Shown piece after piece: positions 26,589-33,734 of a DNA stretch of 42,396 nucleotides. Under the pieces are notes generated by a model. It saw only the letters and a program-made list of their open reading frames with translations. It was not told the origin of the DNA and searched no databases. Each line of letters begins with the position of its first letter. Positions within the stretch are counted from its first letter, which is position 1. The position numbers and the translations under genes were made by a program. Source of the DNA: Rhodospirillaceae bacterium (lineage in GTDB: Bacteria; Pseudomonadota; Alphaproteobacteria; Rhodospirillales; UBA2165); assembly GCA_018674495.1 (NCBI GenBank), contig JABHAA010000135.1:1-42396 (forward strand), read 5' to 3'.

Positions 26589-27287
26589 ATGGTCGAAGCA
26601 TTAAACCGCAATCAGGTGGCCTGGCGGGTGGCCAACGATATCGACGAAGGCGCGTTTGTTAATTTGGGCGTCGGCATGCCGCTGAATGTCTTAAATTATG
26701 TGCCCGAGGGGCGCGAGATTATCTTTCATTCGGAAAACGGCGTTTTGGGCATGAAGCCTCTGGAAGAGGGGGCCGAGCCTAATCTCGATCTCATTAACGC
26801 CGGCAAGCAGCCCATCTCCATGTTGCCCGGCGGCGCATTTTTCCATCATTCGGACAGCTTCGCCATGGTGCGCGGCGGTCATATCGATGTCTGCGTGCTG
26901 GGCGCCTACGAGGTTGGCCAGAACGGCGATCTGGCCAATTGGCGGCTGCCCAACACCAAATCCGCGCCGGCGGTGGGCGGTGCCATGGATTTGGCGTACG
27001 GTGCGCGCCAAGTCTATATCATGTGCGACCATAACGGCCGCGACGGCGCGCCCAAAATCGTCAAGCAATGCACCCTGCCGCTGACCGGCGCCAAGTGCGT
27101 CACCAAGGTATTCACCGATATTGCCGTGATCGAGCGCGCCGATGACGGCATGGTGGTGCGCGAAATGGCCGAAGGGCTGGAGTTCGAAGAATTGCAGGAG
27201 CGCACCGGCGCCGAATTGCGCCTCGCTAACGATTGGAAAACCCTGACGGCGCCGGATATCGCACCGCCCGAAAAACGCGCCCGCTGA
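26589..27287 (+). CDS. 3-oxoacid/3-oxoadipate-type CoA-transferase subunit B
   Basis: A 232-aa beta subunit with the catalytic glutamate E49 in HSENGVLG, which forms the glutamyl-CoA intermediate, and the GVGMPLNVLNYVP opening. LPGGAFFHHSDSFAMVRGGH and QVYIMCDH follow as usual. With subunit A it would activate a ring-cleavage keto acid such as 3-oxoadipate or 3-ketoacids. It is followed after 5 nt by a LigB-type dioxygenase, an unusual operon partner that points toward aromatic breakdown. Confidence 0.9.
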   Translation: MVEALNRNQVAWRVANDIDEGAFVNLGVGMPLNVLNYVPEGREIIFHSENGVLGMKPLEEGAEPNLDLINAGKQPISMLPGGAFFHHSDSFAMVRGGHIDVCVLGAYEVGQNGDLANWRLPNTKSAPAVGGAMDLAYGARQVYIMCDHNGRDGAPKIVKQCTLPLTGAKCVTKVFTDIAVIERADDGMVVREMAEGLEFEELQERTGAELRLANDWKTLTAPDIAPPEKRAR

Positions 27288-27292
27288 CACTG

Positions 27293-28306
27293 ATGGCCGA
27301 AATCATACTTGGTATGGGCACCACCCACGGGCCCTTGTTGGCGACGCCGCCGGACGCCTGGGACGGGCGCGCCGAGGTGGACCGTAAGAACCCTGCGCTT
27401 GCCTATCGGGACGGCACCTATTCGTTCGATGAATTGTACGAGACCCGCAAAGACAAATATTTCGACGAACAAAACAGCCTTGCCGTCCGAACCGAATATT
27501 TCAATCGCTGCCAGGTTGCCTTGGATGGCTTGGGCGACACGGCGGAAGCCGCTAAGCCCGACGTGATGGTGATCGTCGGCGATGATCAGCACGAATGGTT
27601 TCTGGACGCGGTGCAGCCGTCGTTCGCCATCTATCACGCCGGCCAAGTCACCAACTACGCCCTCGACGAGGAAACCAAGGATTGGCACCGAGCCTTCGGG
27701 CGCGGCCATTCCATGGGCATGAACCATCCCGAAACCGATCAAATTTATCCGGTGGCCGATGCCTTGGCGGTGCATATGATCGAGCAGACCATCGAAGAAG
27801 ACTTCGACACCTCGTCTTCGGGCGCCCAACCCATAGGCGACAAAGGGCCGCGCAATATCGGCCATGCCTATGGCTTCGTGGTGCGGCGCATATTGCGCGA
27901 CAAACCGATGCCCATCGTGCCGGTGCTCATCAACACCTATTTCCCGCCCAACCAGCCGACCGCCAAGCGCTGCTATGATTACGGCAAGGCCTTGGGCCGG
28001 GCGATCAAATCGTGGGACACCAAGGCCCGCGTCGCGGTATCGGCGTCCGGCGGCATGAGCCATTTTGTCATCGACGAGGCCCTCGATAAGCGCCTGATCG
28101 ATGCGCTTTTGAACCGGGACGAGGCCGCGCTCACCGCGGAGCCGGAATTCTCCTTCCGCTCGGGCAATTCGGAGATCAAGAACTGGATCATCGTCGCCGG
28201 CATCTGCGCCGAGACCGACATGGAAATGACCCTGCATGATTACGTGCCCTGCTACCGCTCCGAAGCCGGCACCGGCAGCGGCATGGCCTTCGCCACCTGG
28301 TCGTGA
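27293..28306 (+). CDS. LigB-family (class III) extradiol ring-cleavage dioxygenase
   Basis: A 337-aa protein with the LigB fold. H12 in GTTHGPLL and H100 in GDDQHEWF match the first two iron ligands of LigB, and H257 in SGGMSHFV matches the catalytic His. The third-ligand Glu is probably the one in CAETDMEMTL, near residue 310. It is distinct from ligB at 4.1-5.0 kb and has no alpha-subunit gene, so it resembles the single-component members of the family acting on catechols or hydroxylated aryl acids. Start at ATG 27293. The stop overlaps the SDR start (GTGA). Confidence 0.87.
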   Translation: MAEIILGMGTTHGPLLATPPDAWDGRAEVDRKNPALAYRDGTYSFDELYETRKDKYFDEQNSLAVRTEYFNRCQVALDGLGDTAEAAKPDVMVIVGDDQHEWFLDAVQPSFAIYHAGQVTNYALDEETKDWHRAFGRGHSMGMNHPETDQIYPVADALAVHMIEQTIEEDFDTSSSGAQPIGDKGPRNIGHAYGFVVRRILRDKPMPIVPVLINTYFPPNQPTAKRCYDYGKALGRAIKSWDTKARVAVSASGGMSHFVIDEALDKRLIDALLNRDEAALTAEPEFSFRSGNSEIKNWIIVAGICAETDMEMTLHDYVPCYRSEAGTGSGMAFATWS

Positions 28307-29016
28307 GCGACCGGCAAACAATCCTGGTGATCGGCGTCGGCCCCGGCACCGGCGATGCCCTCATCCGACGCTTCGCCGCCGCCGGATTTGCCGCCGTGAT
28401 GGTGGCGCGCAAAATGGATCACATCGGCCCCCTGGCCGGCGAAATTGAGGCCGCCGGGGCTAAGGCCATGGCCGAGAACATCGATATAACCGACGAAGCC
28501 GCCGTCACGGATTTGTTCGCCCGCGTCGAAGCCGAATTGGGCCCGGTGAGCGTCGCCGTCTTCAACGGCTCGTACCGCCTCAAACAGCCCTTCACCGAGA
28601 TCGAGATGGAGGGGTTCCAGCAAACCTTGGACGTGAATTTAACTGGCGCTTTCCTGATGGCGCGGGAAGCGGCCCGGCGCATGGGCCCAAGGGGCGCCGG
28701 CTCGATCTTTTTCACCGGCGCACAATCGACGTTTCGGGGGCGCGTCAATATGGCCGCCTTCGGCATGGCCAAGGCCGGCGCCAGAGGCCTGGCGCTCTCC
28801 ATGGCCGAAGACTTAGGCCCCGAAGGCATCCACGTCGCCAACTTCAATATCGATGGCCCGGTGGACAACCCTAAGACACGGCGGCGCGATCCCAGCTTAA
28901 TCGGCACGGGCAAACTCATCGACACGGCGCGCATCGCCGAGATTTATTATCAGACCCACTTACAGGCGAAAGACGACTGGGATTTCGATGTGCATATAAG
29001 GGCGGGGGAAACGTAA
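28303..29016 (+). CDS. SDR-family protein with Phe in place of the catalytic Tyr
   Basis: A 237-aa SDR with GVGPGTGDAL as cofactor loop (11-20), FNGS near 87-90 in the place of NNAG, S142, and F153-G-M-A-K157 where YxxxK is expected. The codon is TTC, so the Phe is real in this sequence. Similar SDRs with an AAF...K segment exist as far as I recall, and their function is unclear. Start is GTG 28303 overlapping the dioxygenase stop. It is the last gene of the CoA-transferase/dioxygenase operon and is followed by a strong terminator. Confidence 0.85.
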   Translation: MSDRQTILVIGVGPGTGDALIRRFAAAGFAAVMVARKMDHIGPLAGEIEAAGAKAMAENIDITDEAAVTDLFARVEAELGPVSVAVFNGSYRLKQPFTEIEMEGFQQTLDVNLTGAFLMAREAARRMGPRGAGSIFFTGAQSTFRGRVNMAAFGMAKAGARGLALSMAEDLGPEGIHVANFNIDGPVDNPKTRRRDPSLIGTGKLIDTARIAEIYYQTHLQAKDDWDFDVHIRAGET

Positions 29017-29039
29017 TTCTACCGCGATCCCCCAATAAA

Positions 29040-29067
29040 AAACGGCGCCCCAACCGGAGCGCCGTTT
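29040..29067. terminator. Bidirectional intrinsic terminator between convergent SDR and deiodinase-like genes
   Basis: Stem AAACGGCGC (29040-29048) pairs with GCGCCGTTT (29059-29067) around a 10-nt loop. The plus strand continues with a partly T-rich GTTGTTG tail; on the minus strand the preceding A-run gives TTTTTTATT. It serves both converging transcripts. Confidence 0.8.
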
Positions 29068-29089
29068 GTTGTAACTTGAGCTTAAGCGT

Positions 29090-29920
29090 TTATTCCGCCG
29101 CTTGTTTCGAGCCTTCGCTCGCGGCCTCGCCGGTACCGTCGGCTTCGTTGATGATCGCCGCCAGCTCCTGAGCACTGGGTTTGTCGGCGGGATCGTTGAT
29201 GAAGCGGCCGTGCTTTTTGTAGAACGTGTCGGTCCGGTGATGGCGCTGTACCGCCAGCGGCATGCCTTTGAAGAAATCATAGAGCGCAACGACGCCGCCG
29301 GTCCACATGGTGCGGATCATGTGCATCTTTCGCCGGCTGGCGTTAATCGCCTTCATGTCCGCGTTTTCCATGGTGTGGAAGTTTTCGCGGTCGTTTAAAG
29401 CTTCGCGCACCGCCGCCGGGGTCGCCCAATTGCAGCGGTAGTGGATCCTGCCGTCGGGACGGATGATATAAACGACGTTCGGCATAAAGCCGTATAATTT
29501 ATGGAAATCGCCGTCGACAGAGTCCACCAGGACACGCCGGTGCTCGCCATAGCGAGGCGCCACCAGTTTCGCGGCTTTAAGTTTCTCGTCGAAGTTCTGG
29601 TGCGGCCCAAGCCGTTCGCCAGGATGGGCTTCGCGCACATAGATCATCAGGAATTCCACATCGGGAAATTCTGCTTTGACGTCCTTCATGTCGGGAATGT
29701 TCTTGGTGTACATGGAACAGGTGGAAGAGCCGGTCTCGATCATCACCCACTTGCCGGCGAAATCGGACAGCTTGATCGCTTCGCCGCTGGCCAGATCGGT
29801 CAGTTCGGCATCCTTGAACTGCTCGCCGGCGCGTGGGCCGATAAACATCTCGAAGTTATAATCGAGAACCTTGAAGTGGGGGTTGTTGTAGATCGGCGGT
29901 GACGGCGGTTGTTCGGACAT
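29090..29920 (-). CDS. Iodothyronine-deiodinase-like thioredoxin-fold protein, copy 1
   Basis: A 276-aa protein of thioredoxin fold resembling the T4_deiodinase family. ETGSSTC68SMYTKN corresponds to the animal GS-x-T-(Sec)-P-x-F active site, with Cys (TGT codon) in the selenocysteine place. FLMIYVREAHPGERLGPHQN follows, matching the deiodinase YIxEAHPxDGW block with its catalytic His. YGFMPNVVYIIRPDGRIHYR is the late beta-hairpin region. A C-terminal extension of about 90 residues (from DRENFHTMENAD) is not deiodinase-like but is shared with copy 2. No signal peptide is seen. Bacterial members are known only as deiodinase-like proteins, so reductive dehalogenation is a hypothesis; peroxidase-like redox chemistry is the alternative. 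Confidence 0.8.
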   Translation of the reverse strand: MSEQPPSPPIYNNPHFKVLDYNFEMFIGPRAGEQFKDAELTDLASGEAIKLSDFAGKWVMIETGSSTCSMYTKNIPDMKDVKAEFPDVEFLMIYVREAHPGERLGPHQNFDEKLKAAKLVAPRYGEHRRVLVDSVDGDFHKLYGFMPNVVYIIRPDGRIHYRCNWATPAAVREALNDRENFHTMENADMKAINASRRKMHMIRTMWTGGVVALYDFFKGMPLAVQRHHRTDTFYKKHGRFINDPADKPSAQELAAIINEADGTGEAASEGSKQAAE

Positions 29921-30011
29921 GACATACCTCCCTGAAATCTGCGTTCAATGGCTTTGCGGCGGTTTCGGGCCGTCACAATGACATAAATTACTTTTTCGGA
30001 ACTATAAACCT

Positions 30012-30040
30012 AATTTACCCCTATAGCCGCCCGCCGTCAA
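30012..30040 (-). promoter_or_regulatory. Candidate sigma-70 promoter of deiodinase-like copy 1
   Basis: On the minus strand TTGACG (30035-30040) and TAAATT (30012-30017) are 17 nt apart, about 90 nt before the start codon at 29920. The match is 5 of 6 and 4 of 6. It implies that copy 1 is transcribed separately from the upstream AraC gene. Confidence 0.4.
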
Positions 30041-30076
30041 ATCGCCAACCTTTTCGTCCATGCGGGAATGGTGAGA

Positions 30077-30976
30077 TTAACTTGCCATTTGGCGGCGAAA
30101 TTCGCCGGGTGCGATGCCGAATTCGCGCTTAAAAGCCCGGCTAAAAGAAATTTCGGAATCATACCCCGTCATTTCAGCGATCCGCGCCAGGCCGAGGCCG
30201 GTTGTCGTCAATATGTCGCTGGCTTGCCACATACGCCATTTGGCCAAATAGGCAATCGGCGAAATTTCCGACACTTTTTTGAACTGAAGCGCAAACCCGG
30301 ACCGGGACATACCGGCGGTGGCGGCCAGATCGTCAATGGTCAGCTTATCGGCCCAGCGACTATGAATAAGCTTGATTGCGCTAGCGAGCCGGCTGTCGGT
30401 CATAGCCGCCAAGAACCCATGCGGAGTATTTGCGCGGGCCAATTGCGCCCGCAGCACTTGGATAAGAAGTATTTCGGCCAGACGCTCGATCACCGCATCC
30501 GATCCCGGTGCGTCTTCGTTCATTTCGCGGACCAGCAGGGCGGTTACGTTTTCGACACCCCCCGATGCCGGAAGCTCGAACGATTTGAGGTGAACCAGTT
30601 CTGGTAGTTGTTCCAGCAAAGGGTGCTTGATGTCGCTGCGGAATTCATAGTGGCCGCAAAGCAGTTGCGATGTGGCTGGCCCCTCTGAAAACAATTCCGG
30701 GTTTTCCAGAACGTGCATCCCAGGCACTGCGTTCCGGCCCGCCTGATCGGCCAGTGAATGCGCCTGGCCATGGGGAAAATGAAGGATATCCCCCGGCGCG
30801 GCCTCAATCTGCCGGTCCGGCAATTCGGCGATACAGCGGCCCCGAACCACCACATGGAATTGAGCGAACGGGCTTTTTGGCATCTCCATCGCCCAGGGCG
30901 CTGAGAAGTCCCGCAAAAAGTAGACGCAGCTTTTCAATCTGAGGAGCCGAAGCACATCGCTTAAAAGGTCGTGCAT
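30077..30976 (-). CDS. AraC-family regulator with N-terminal cupin (cupin_6) domain
   Basis: A 299-aa regulator. The N-terminal half (about 1-175) is a cupin sensing domain of the cupin_6 type (FHVVVRGRC, AAPGDILHFPHGQAHSL). The C-terminal 100 residues hold the double HTH: LTIDDLAATAGMSRSGFALQF and ARIAEMTGYDSEISFSRAFKREFGIAPGEFRR. It is divergent from the secreted cupin gene and upstream of deiodinase-like copy 1 in the same direction. It probably controls this small unit in response to a small organic ligand. ATG 30976 gives a normal family length. Confidence 0.92.
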   Translation of the reverse strand: MHDLLSDVLRLLRLKSCVYFLRDFSAPWAMEMPKSPFAQFHVVVRGRCIAELPDRQIEAAPGDILHFPHGQAHSLADQAGRNAVPGMHVLENPELFSEGPATSQLLCGHYEFRSDIKHPLLEQLPELVHLKSFELPASGGVENVTALLVREMNEDAPGSDAVIERLAEILLIQVLRAQLARANTPHGFLAAMTDSRLASAIKLIHSRWADKLTIDDLAATAGMSRSGFALQFKKVSEISPIAYLAKWRMWQASDILTTTGLGLARIAEMTGYDSEISFSRAFKREFGIAPGEFRRQMAS

Positions 30977-31012
30977 ATTTTAATGTCGTACGAATTGATG
31001 CATACCGCTTCT

Positions 31013-31030
31013 TACCATAGACAATTGGTA
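31013..31030. promoter_or_regulatory. Inverted repeat TACCA-N8-TGGTA in the AT-rich araC/cupin intergenic region
   Basis: The 184-nt gap between the AraC gene and the secreted cupin gene is conspicuously AT-rich against its surroundings. It holds TACCA (31013-31017) and TGGTA (31026-31030) as an 18-bp inverted repeat. A plus-strand -35-like TTGTTA (31066-31071) lies nearer the cupin gene but has only a weak -10 partner. The repeat is a candidate AraC operator. Confidence 0.4.
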
Positions 31031-31160
31031 TAAACAGAAAATATCGAAAACTTTGGATTATCGGTTTGTTAAATTGTATTATTAGTCATTAAAAATCCAA
31101 AATTACATCGATATCATTTCCTTGTTCAACAGTCACCTAAACCGCAAGGAAACGACACTC

Positions 31161-31619
31161 ATGAAATACAAGATGTTACTCACCGGCGTGGCCGCTGCCT
31201 TGGTTCTGGCCGTGGCTCTGCCCGTCCAAGGATCGGATCACAAAAAGTTGCCGAACTTCGAGCCGTCGAAGGATACCGTCAAACCGGCGGAATCCATTGG
31301 TTTCGTCAATATCGCCCCGGCGATCCAATTCGGCTCGGCCTGGGGCAATTTCGGCAAAACTGAGCACGGCACTTTCGGCAAGTTCCCGCCGAAATTCAAA
31401 ACGCCGTTTCACACCCATTCGGGCGCCTACCATGGCGTGGTGATCAAGGGCGTGATGACCAATCCTTTCAAAGGCGAAAAAAATTCTCCGCAAATGAAAC
31501 CGGGGTCCTATTGGTACGTGCCGGCGAATTCGGTCCACGCCACGGCGTGCGTGTCGGCGGAACCGTGCCAGTTCTATTTCCACGCCGCCGGAAATTTCGA
31601 TTTCGTCGAGCACAAATAA
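31161..31619 (+). CDS. Secreted cupin-domain protein (DUF4437-like)
   Basis: A 152-aa protein with a signal peptide (M1 to about G24, cleavage before SDHKK) and one cupin barrel. Candidate metal ligands are H84, H86, H91 and H126 (FHTHSGAYHG; NSVHA). It would act in the periplasm, either binding a small molecule or as a metal enzyme. Two Cys (C130, C136) may form a disulfide. AAGGA (31146-31150) 10 nt upstream supports ATG 31161 over an earlier in-frame start at 31122. It is divergent from the AraC gene and converges with deiodinase-like copy 2. Confidence 0.82.
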   Translation: MKYKMLLTGVAAALVLAVALPVQGSDHKKLPNFEPSKDTVKPAESIGFVNIAPAIQFGSAWGNFGKTEHGTFGKFPPKFKTPFHTHSGAYHGVVIKGVMTNPFKGEKNSPQMKPGSYWYVPANSVHATACVSAEPCQFYFHAAGNFDFVEHK

Positions 31620-31680
31620 TATTGCAGGCGGAAACAATTCGTCTGCCTTGGGCGCGGTTTCTATGCCTTGGTAGTCTGAA

Positions 31681-32520
31681 TTACTTAGCCGCTGTGGCCT
31701 CGCCCGCGCTTTTGCTGTCGGCATCGGCGCGGGCGCGGGCTTCAGCTTCGTTGATAATCTCAGCCAGTTCCTGGGCGCTGGGTTTGTCGGCGGGATCGTT
31801 GATGAAGCGGCCGTGCTTTTTATAAAATGTGTCGGTCTTGTAATGGCGCGCCAGGGTCAACGGCATGCCGCGAAAGAAATCATAAAGCGCGATGGTGCCA
31901 CCGGTCCACATGGTGCGGATCATGTGCGCCTTCTTGCGCCCGGCACGGAGCGACAAGGTGTCGGCGTTTTCCTGCGTGTGGTAGTTGTCCCGGTCATTCA
32001 AGGCGCTGCGCACCGCCGCTGGCGTCGCCCAATTGCAGCGGTAATGGACCTTGCCGTCGGGCCGGATAATATAAATGACGTTGGGCATCGAGCCGTAGGC
32101 CCGGTGGAAATCACCATCCAGGTTGTCCACGAGGACACGCCGGTGTTCGGCGTAGCGGGGCGCGACCAACTTCGCCGCCTTGATTTTGTCGTCCATATTC
32201 TGGTGGGGCCCGAGCCGTTCGCCAGGATGGGCTTCGCGCACATAGACAAGAAGGAACTCCACATCGGCAAATTCGCCGGCAATCTGTTTCATGTCGGGAA
32301 TATTCTTGGTGTACATGGAACAGGTGGAAGAGCCGGTTTCGATGACCACCCACTTGCCGGCGAAGTCGGTGAGCTTGACCGCGTCGCCGGTGGCCAATTC
32401 GGTCAAGGTGAAATCCTTGAGATCGTCACCGGCGCGGGGGCCGACGAACATCTCGAAGTTATAATCGCTGACCCGAAAACGGGGATTGTTGTATATCGGC
32501 GCCGGCTGCTGATCGGACAT
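31681..32520 (-). CDS. Iodothyronine-deiodinase-like thioredoxin-fold protein, copy 2
   Basis: A 279-aa close paralogue of copy 1; by eye about three quarters of residues are identical over the shared length. The active-site block ETGSSTC67SMYTKN, the VREAHPGERLGPHQN block and the C-terminal TFYKKHGRFINDPADKPSA are essentially unchanged, while termini and helix surfaces differ. Cys codon is TGT. The two copies flank AraC and the secreted cupin in the same orientation, suggesting duplication with retained function. Downstream of the LigJ-like gene but separated by a terminator (32607-32634), it has its own upstream region with a palindrome. Confidence 0.8.
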   Translation of the reverse strand: MSDQQPAPIYNNPRFRVSDYNFEMFVGPRAGDDLKDFTLTELATGDAVKLTDFAGKWVVIETGSSTCSMYTKNIPDMKQIAGEFADVEFLLVYVREAHPGERLGPHQNMDDKIKAAKLVAPRYAEHRRVLVDNLDGDFHRAYGSMPNVIYIIRPDGKVHYRCNWATPAAVRSALNDRDNYHTQENADTLSLRAGRKKAHMIRTMWTGGTIALYDFFRGMPLTLARHYKTDTFYKKHGRFINDPADKPSAQELAEIINEAEARARADADSKSAGEATAAK

Positions 32521-32548
32521 GGATTTGGCTCCTTCGATCCGGATATAT

Positions 32549-32580
32549 CATTGAATCAATGTCGCCAAACCTTAAGTCAA
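32549..32580 (-). promoter_or_regulatory. Palindrome and -35-like element upstream of deiodinase-like copy 2
   Basis: CATTGA-A-TCAATG (32549-32561) is a 13-bp palindrome with perfect 6-bp arms, 28 nt before the start codon. On the minus strand TTGACT (32575-32580) precedes it; no strong -10 is seen at 16-18 nt, and the palindrome occupies that place. This looks like an operator-covered promoter. Confidence 0.35.
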
Positions 32581-32606
32581 ATAATTCTAAACAGCAAAAA
32601 CAATTA

Positions 32607-32634
32607 ACGGCGCCCGGTTGCCCGGCGGCGCCGT
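32607..32634 (-). terminator. Intrinsic terminator of the FAH/LigJ-like operon
   Basis: ACGGCGCC (32607-32614) pairs with GGCGCCGT (32627-32634) around a 12-nt loop. On the minus strand the stem is followed by TAATTGTTTTTG. It lies 25 nt past the stop of the LigJ-like gene and insulates copy 2 of the deiodinase-like gene. Confidence 0.7.
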
Positions 32635-32658
32635 CGCTTGTTCTTTGGCTCGGGCCCG

Positions 32659-33711
32659 TTACTGGGCCGCAGCCGCAGATTTGTCCCGTTCCTTCACGTC
32701 GGTGAGGTTAAAGACCCGCATGGCGTTTTTGTAGAAGATCTTGTCCCGGTCTTCGTCGCTCAAGAAATCGATGGCATTGATATAGCCGACCACGTCGTCA
32801 TGCTTGCGCCCTGTATCGGGGTTGTCCACCGAACCGGTGCCCGGGCATTCAGAGCCCAAGAGGCATTGATCGGCGCCCACCGTCTTGATCAGCAATTCGA
32901 TGGCATCTTGGGTATAAAGCGTGGTGTCGAAATAGAGCTTCCGGAGCCGCGTTGAGAAGCGTTTGCCTTCCTCGCCGTATTTTAAGGAGCCCGCCTCGAA
33001 GCGCCCCAACTGATAGGGGATGGCGCCACCGCCGTGGGAGACGACGATTTTGAGGTCCGGGAAATCATCGAACACTTTGGAATTCACCAAGCCAAACACC
33101 GCCGTGGTTTCCTCGTTGATGAAGTGCAGCGTGTAGGGTTCGCGCTCTACCGCGTGAGAGCCAACACCGTGGATATGGGCCGGCACATCCAACTCGCACA
33201 ATTTTTCGTACAGCGGATACCAGTACTTGTGGCCCATGGGATGCATCTTGGGGCCGGTGTTCTCATACGGGTCCGGGTTTAAAAGGCAGCCCTTGAAACC
33301 CAGCTCGTTCACCATGCGGTCCAATTCGGCCAATGGCATGTCCAGGTTTTCGCCCGACGGCTGCGGCAATCCGCCGACGCCGATGAAATGATCGGGCAGC
33401 ATCTGCACCTGCTGGTGGATCACATTGTTGACCTCTTCGTGCAGCCACTGGACGATCTTGGCCGGCTTTTCCGAATGCATCATCTGGTAGGGCCGGGGCG
33501 AGATCAGGTGCATGTCGTGATGCAGATGATCCATATAAGGCAGATGGCCGAGGCGCCCGCCCGCCATGCCGGTGTTGAGGGCCTCCATCATTTCTTCATC
33601 GGAAATGTTGACGCCGCCGCGCCCGTGGCTGCCGCGTGATGCCAGTAGCCCTGCCTTGTAGGCCCACAATTTGGCCGGCGCGCTGACATGTGAATGGCAA
33701 TCGATAATCAT
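32659..33711 (-). CDS. Amidohydrolase_2 family protein, LigJ (4-oxalomesaconate hydratase)/ACMSD-like
   Basis: A 350-aa TIM-barrel metal enzyme with the N-terminal H6-S-H8 pair and IHGVGSH and VVSHGGGAIPYQLGRF, as in the ACMSD/LigJ/gamma-resorcylate decarboxylase group. The ELGFKGCLLNPDP and YWYPLYEKLCELDVPAHIH segments are close to what I remember of LigJ, which hydrates 4-oxalomesaconate in the protocatechuate 4,5-pathway. Decarboxylation of an aromatic or muconate-type acid is the other main family reaction. It lies 23 nt after a FAH-family gene and ends in a terminator, about 28 kb from ligABC, so the assignment to that pathway is tentative. Confidence 0.82.
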   Translation of the reverse strand: MIIDCHSHVSAPAKLWAYKAGLLASRGSHGRGGVNISDEEMMEALNTGMAGGRLGHLPYMDHLHHDMHLISPRPYQMMHSEKPAKIVQWLHEEVNNVIHQQVQMLPDHFIGVGGLPQPSGENLDMPLAELDRMVNELGFKGCLLNPDPYENTGPKMHPMGHKYWYPLYEKLCELDVPAHIHGVGSHAVEREPYTLHFINEETTAVFGLVNSKVFDDFPDLKIVVSHGGGAIPYQLGRFEAGSLKYGEEGKRFSTRLRKLYFDTTLYTQDAIELLIKTVGADQCLLGSECPGTGSVDNPDTGRKHDDVVGYINAIDFLSDEDRDKIFYKNAMRVFNLTDVKERDKSAAAAQ

Positions 33712-33734
33712 GATGTCTCTCCCATTTCTAAAGC

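Noticed and set aside
31620..31680. Imperfect hairpin (GCAGGCGG / TCGTCTGC) between the secreted cupin and deiodinase-like copy 2.
   Set aside because: The stem is short and bulged and no T-run follows, so it is not convincing as a terminator.
29090..32520. Selenocysteine (TGA) at the deiodinase-like active sites.
   Set aside because: Both copies encode the residue with TGT and the frames are uninterrupted, so it is plain cysteine.
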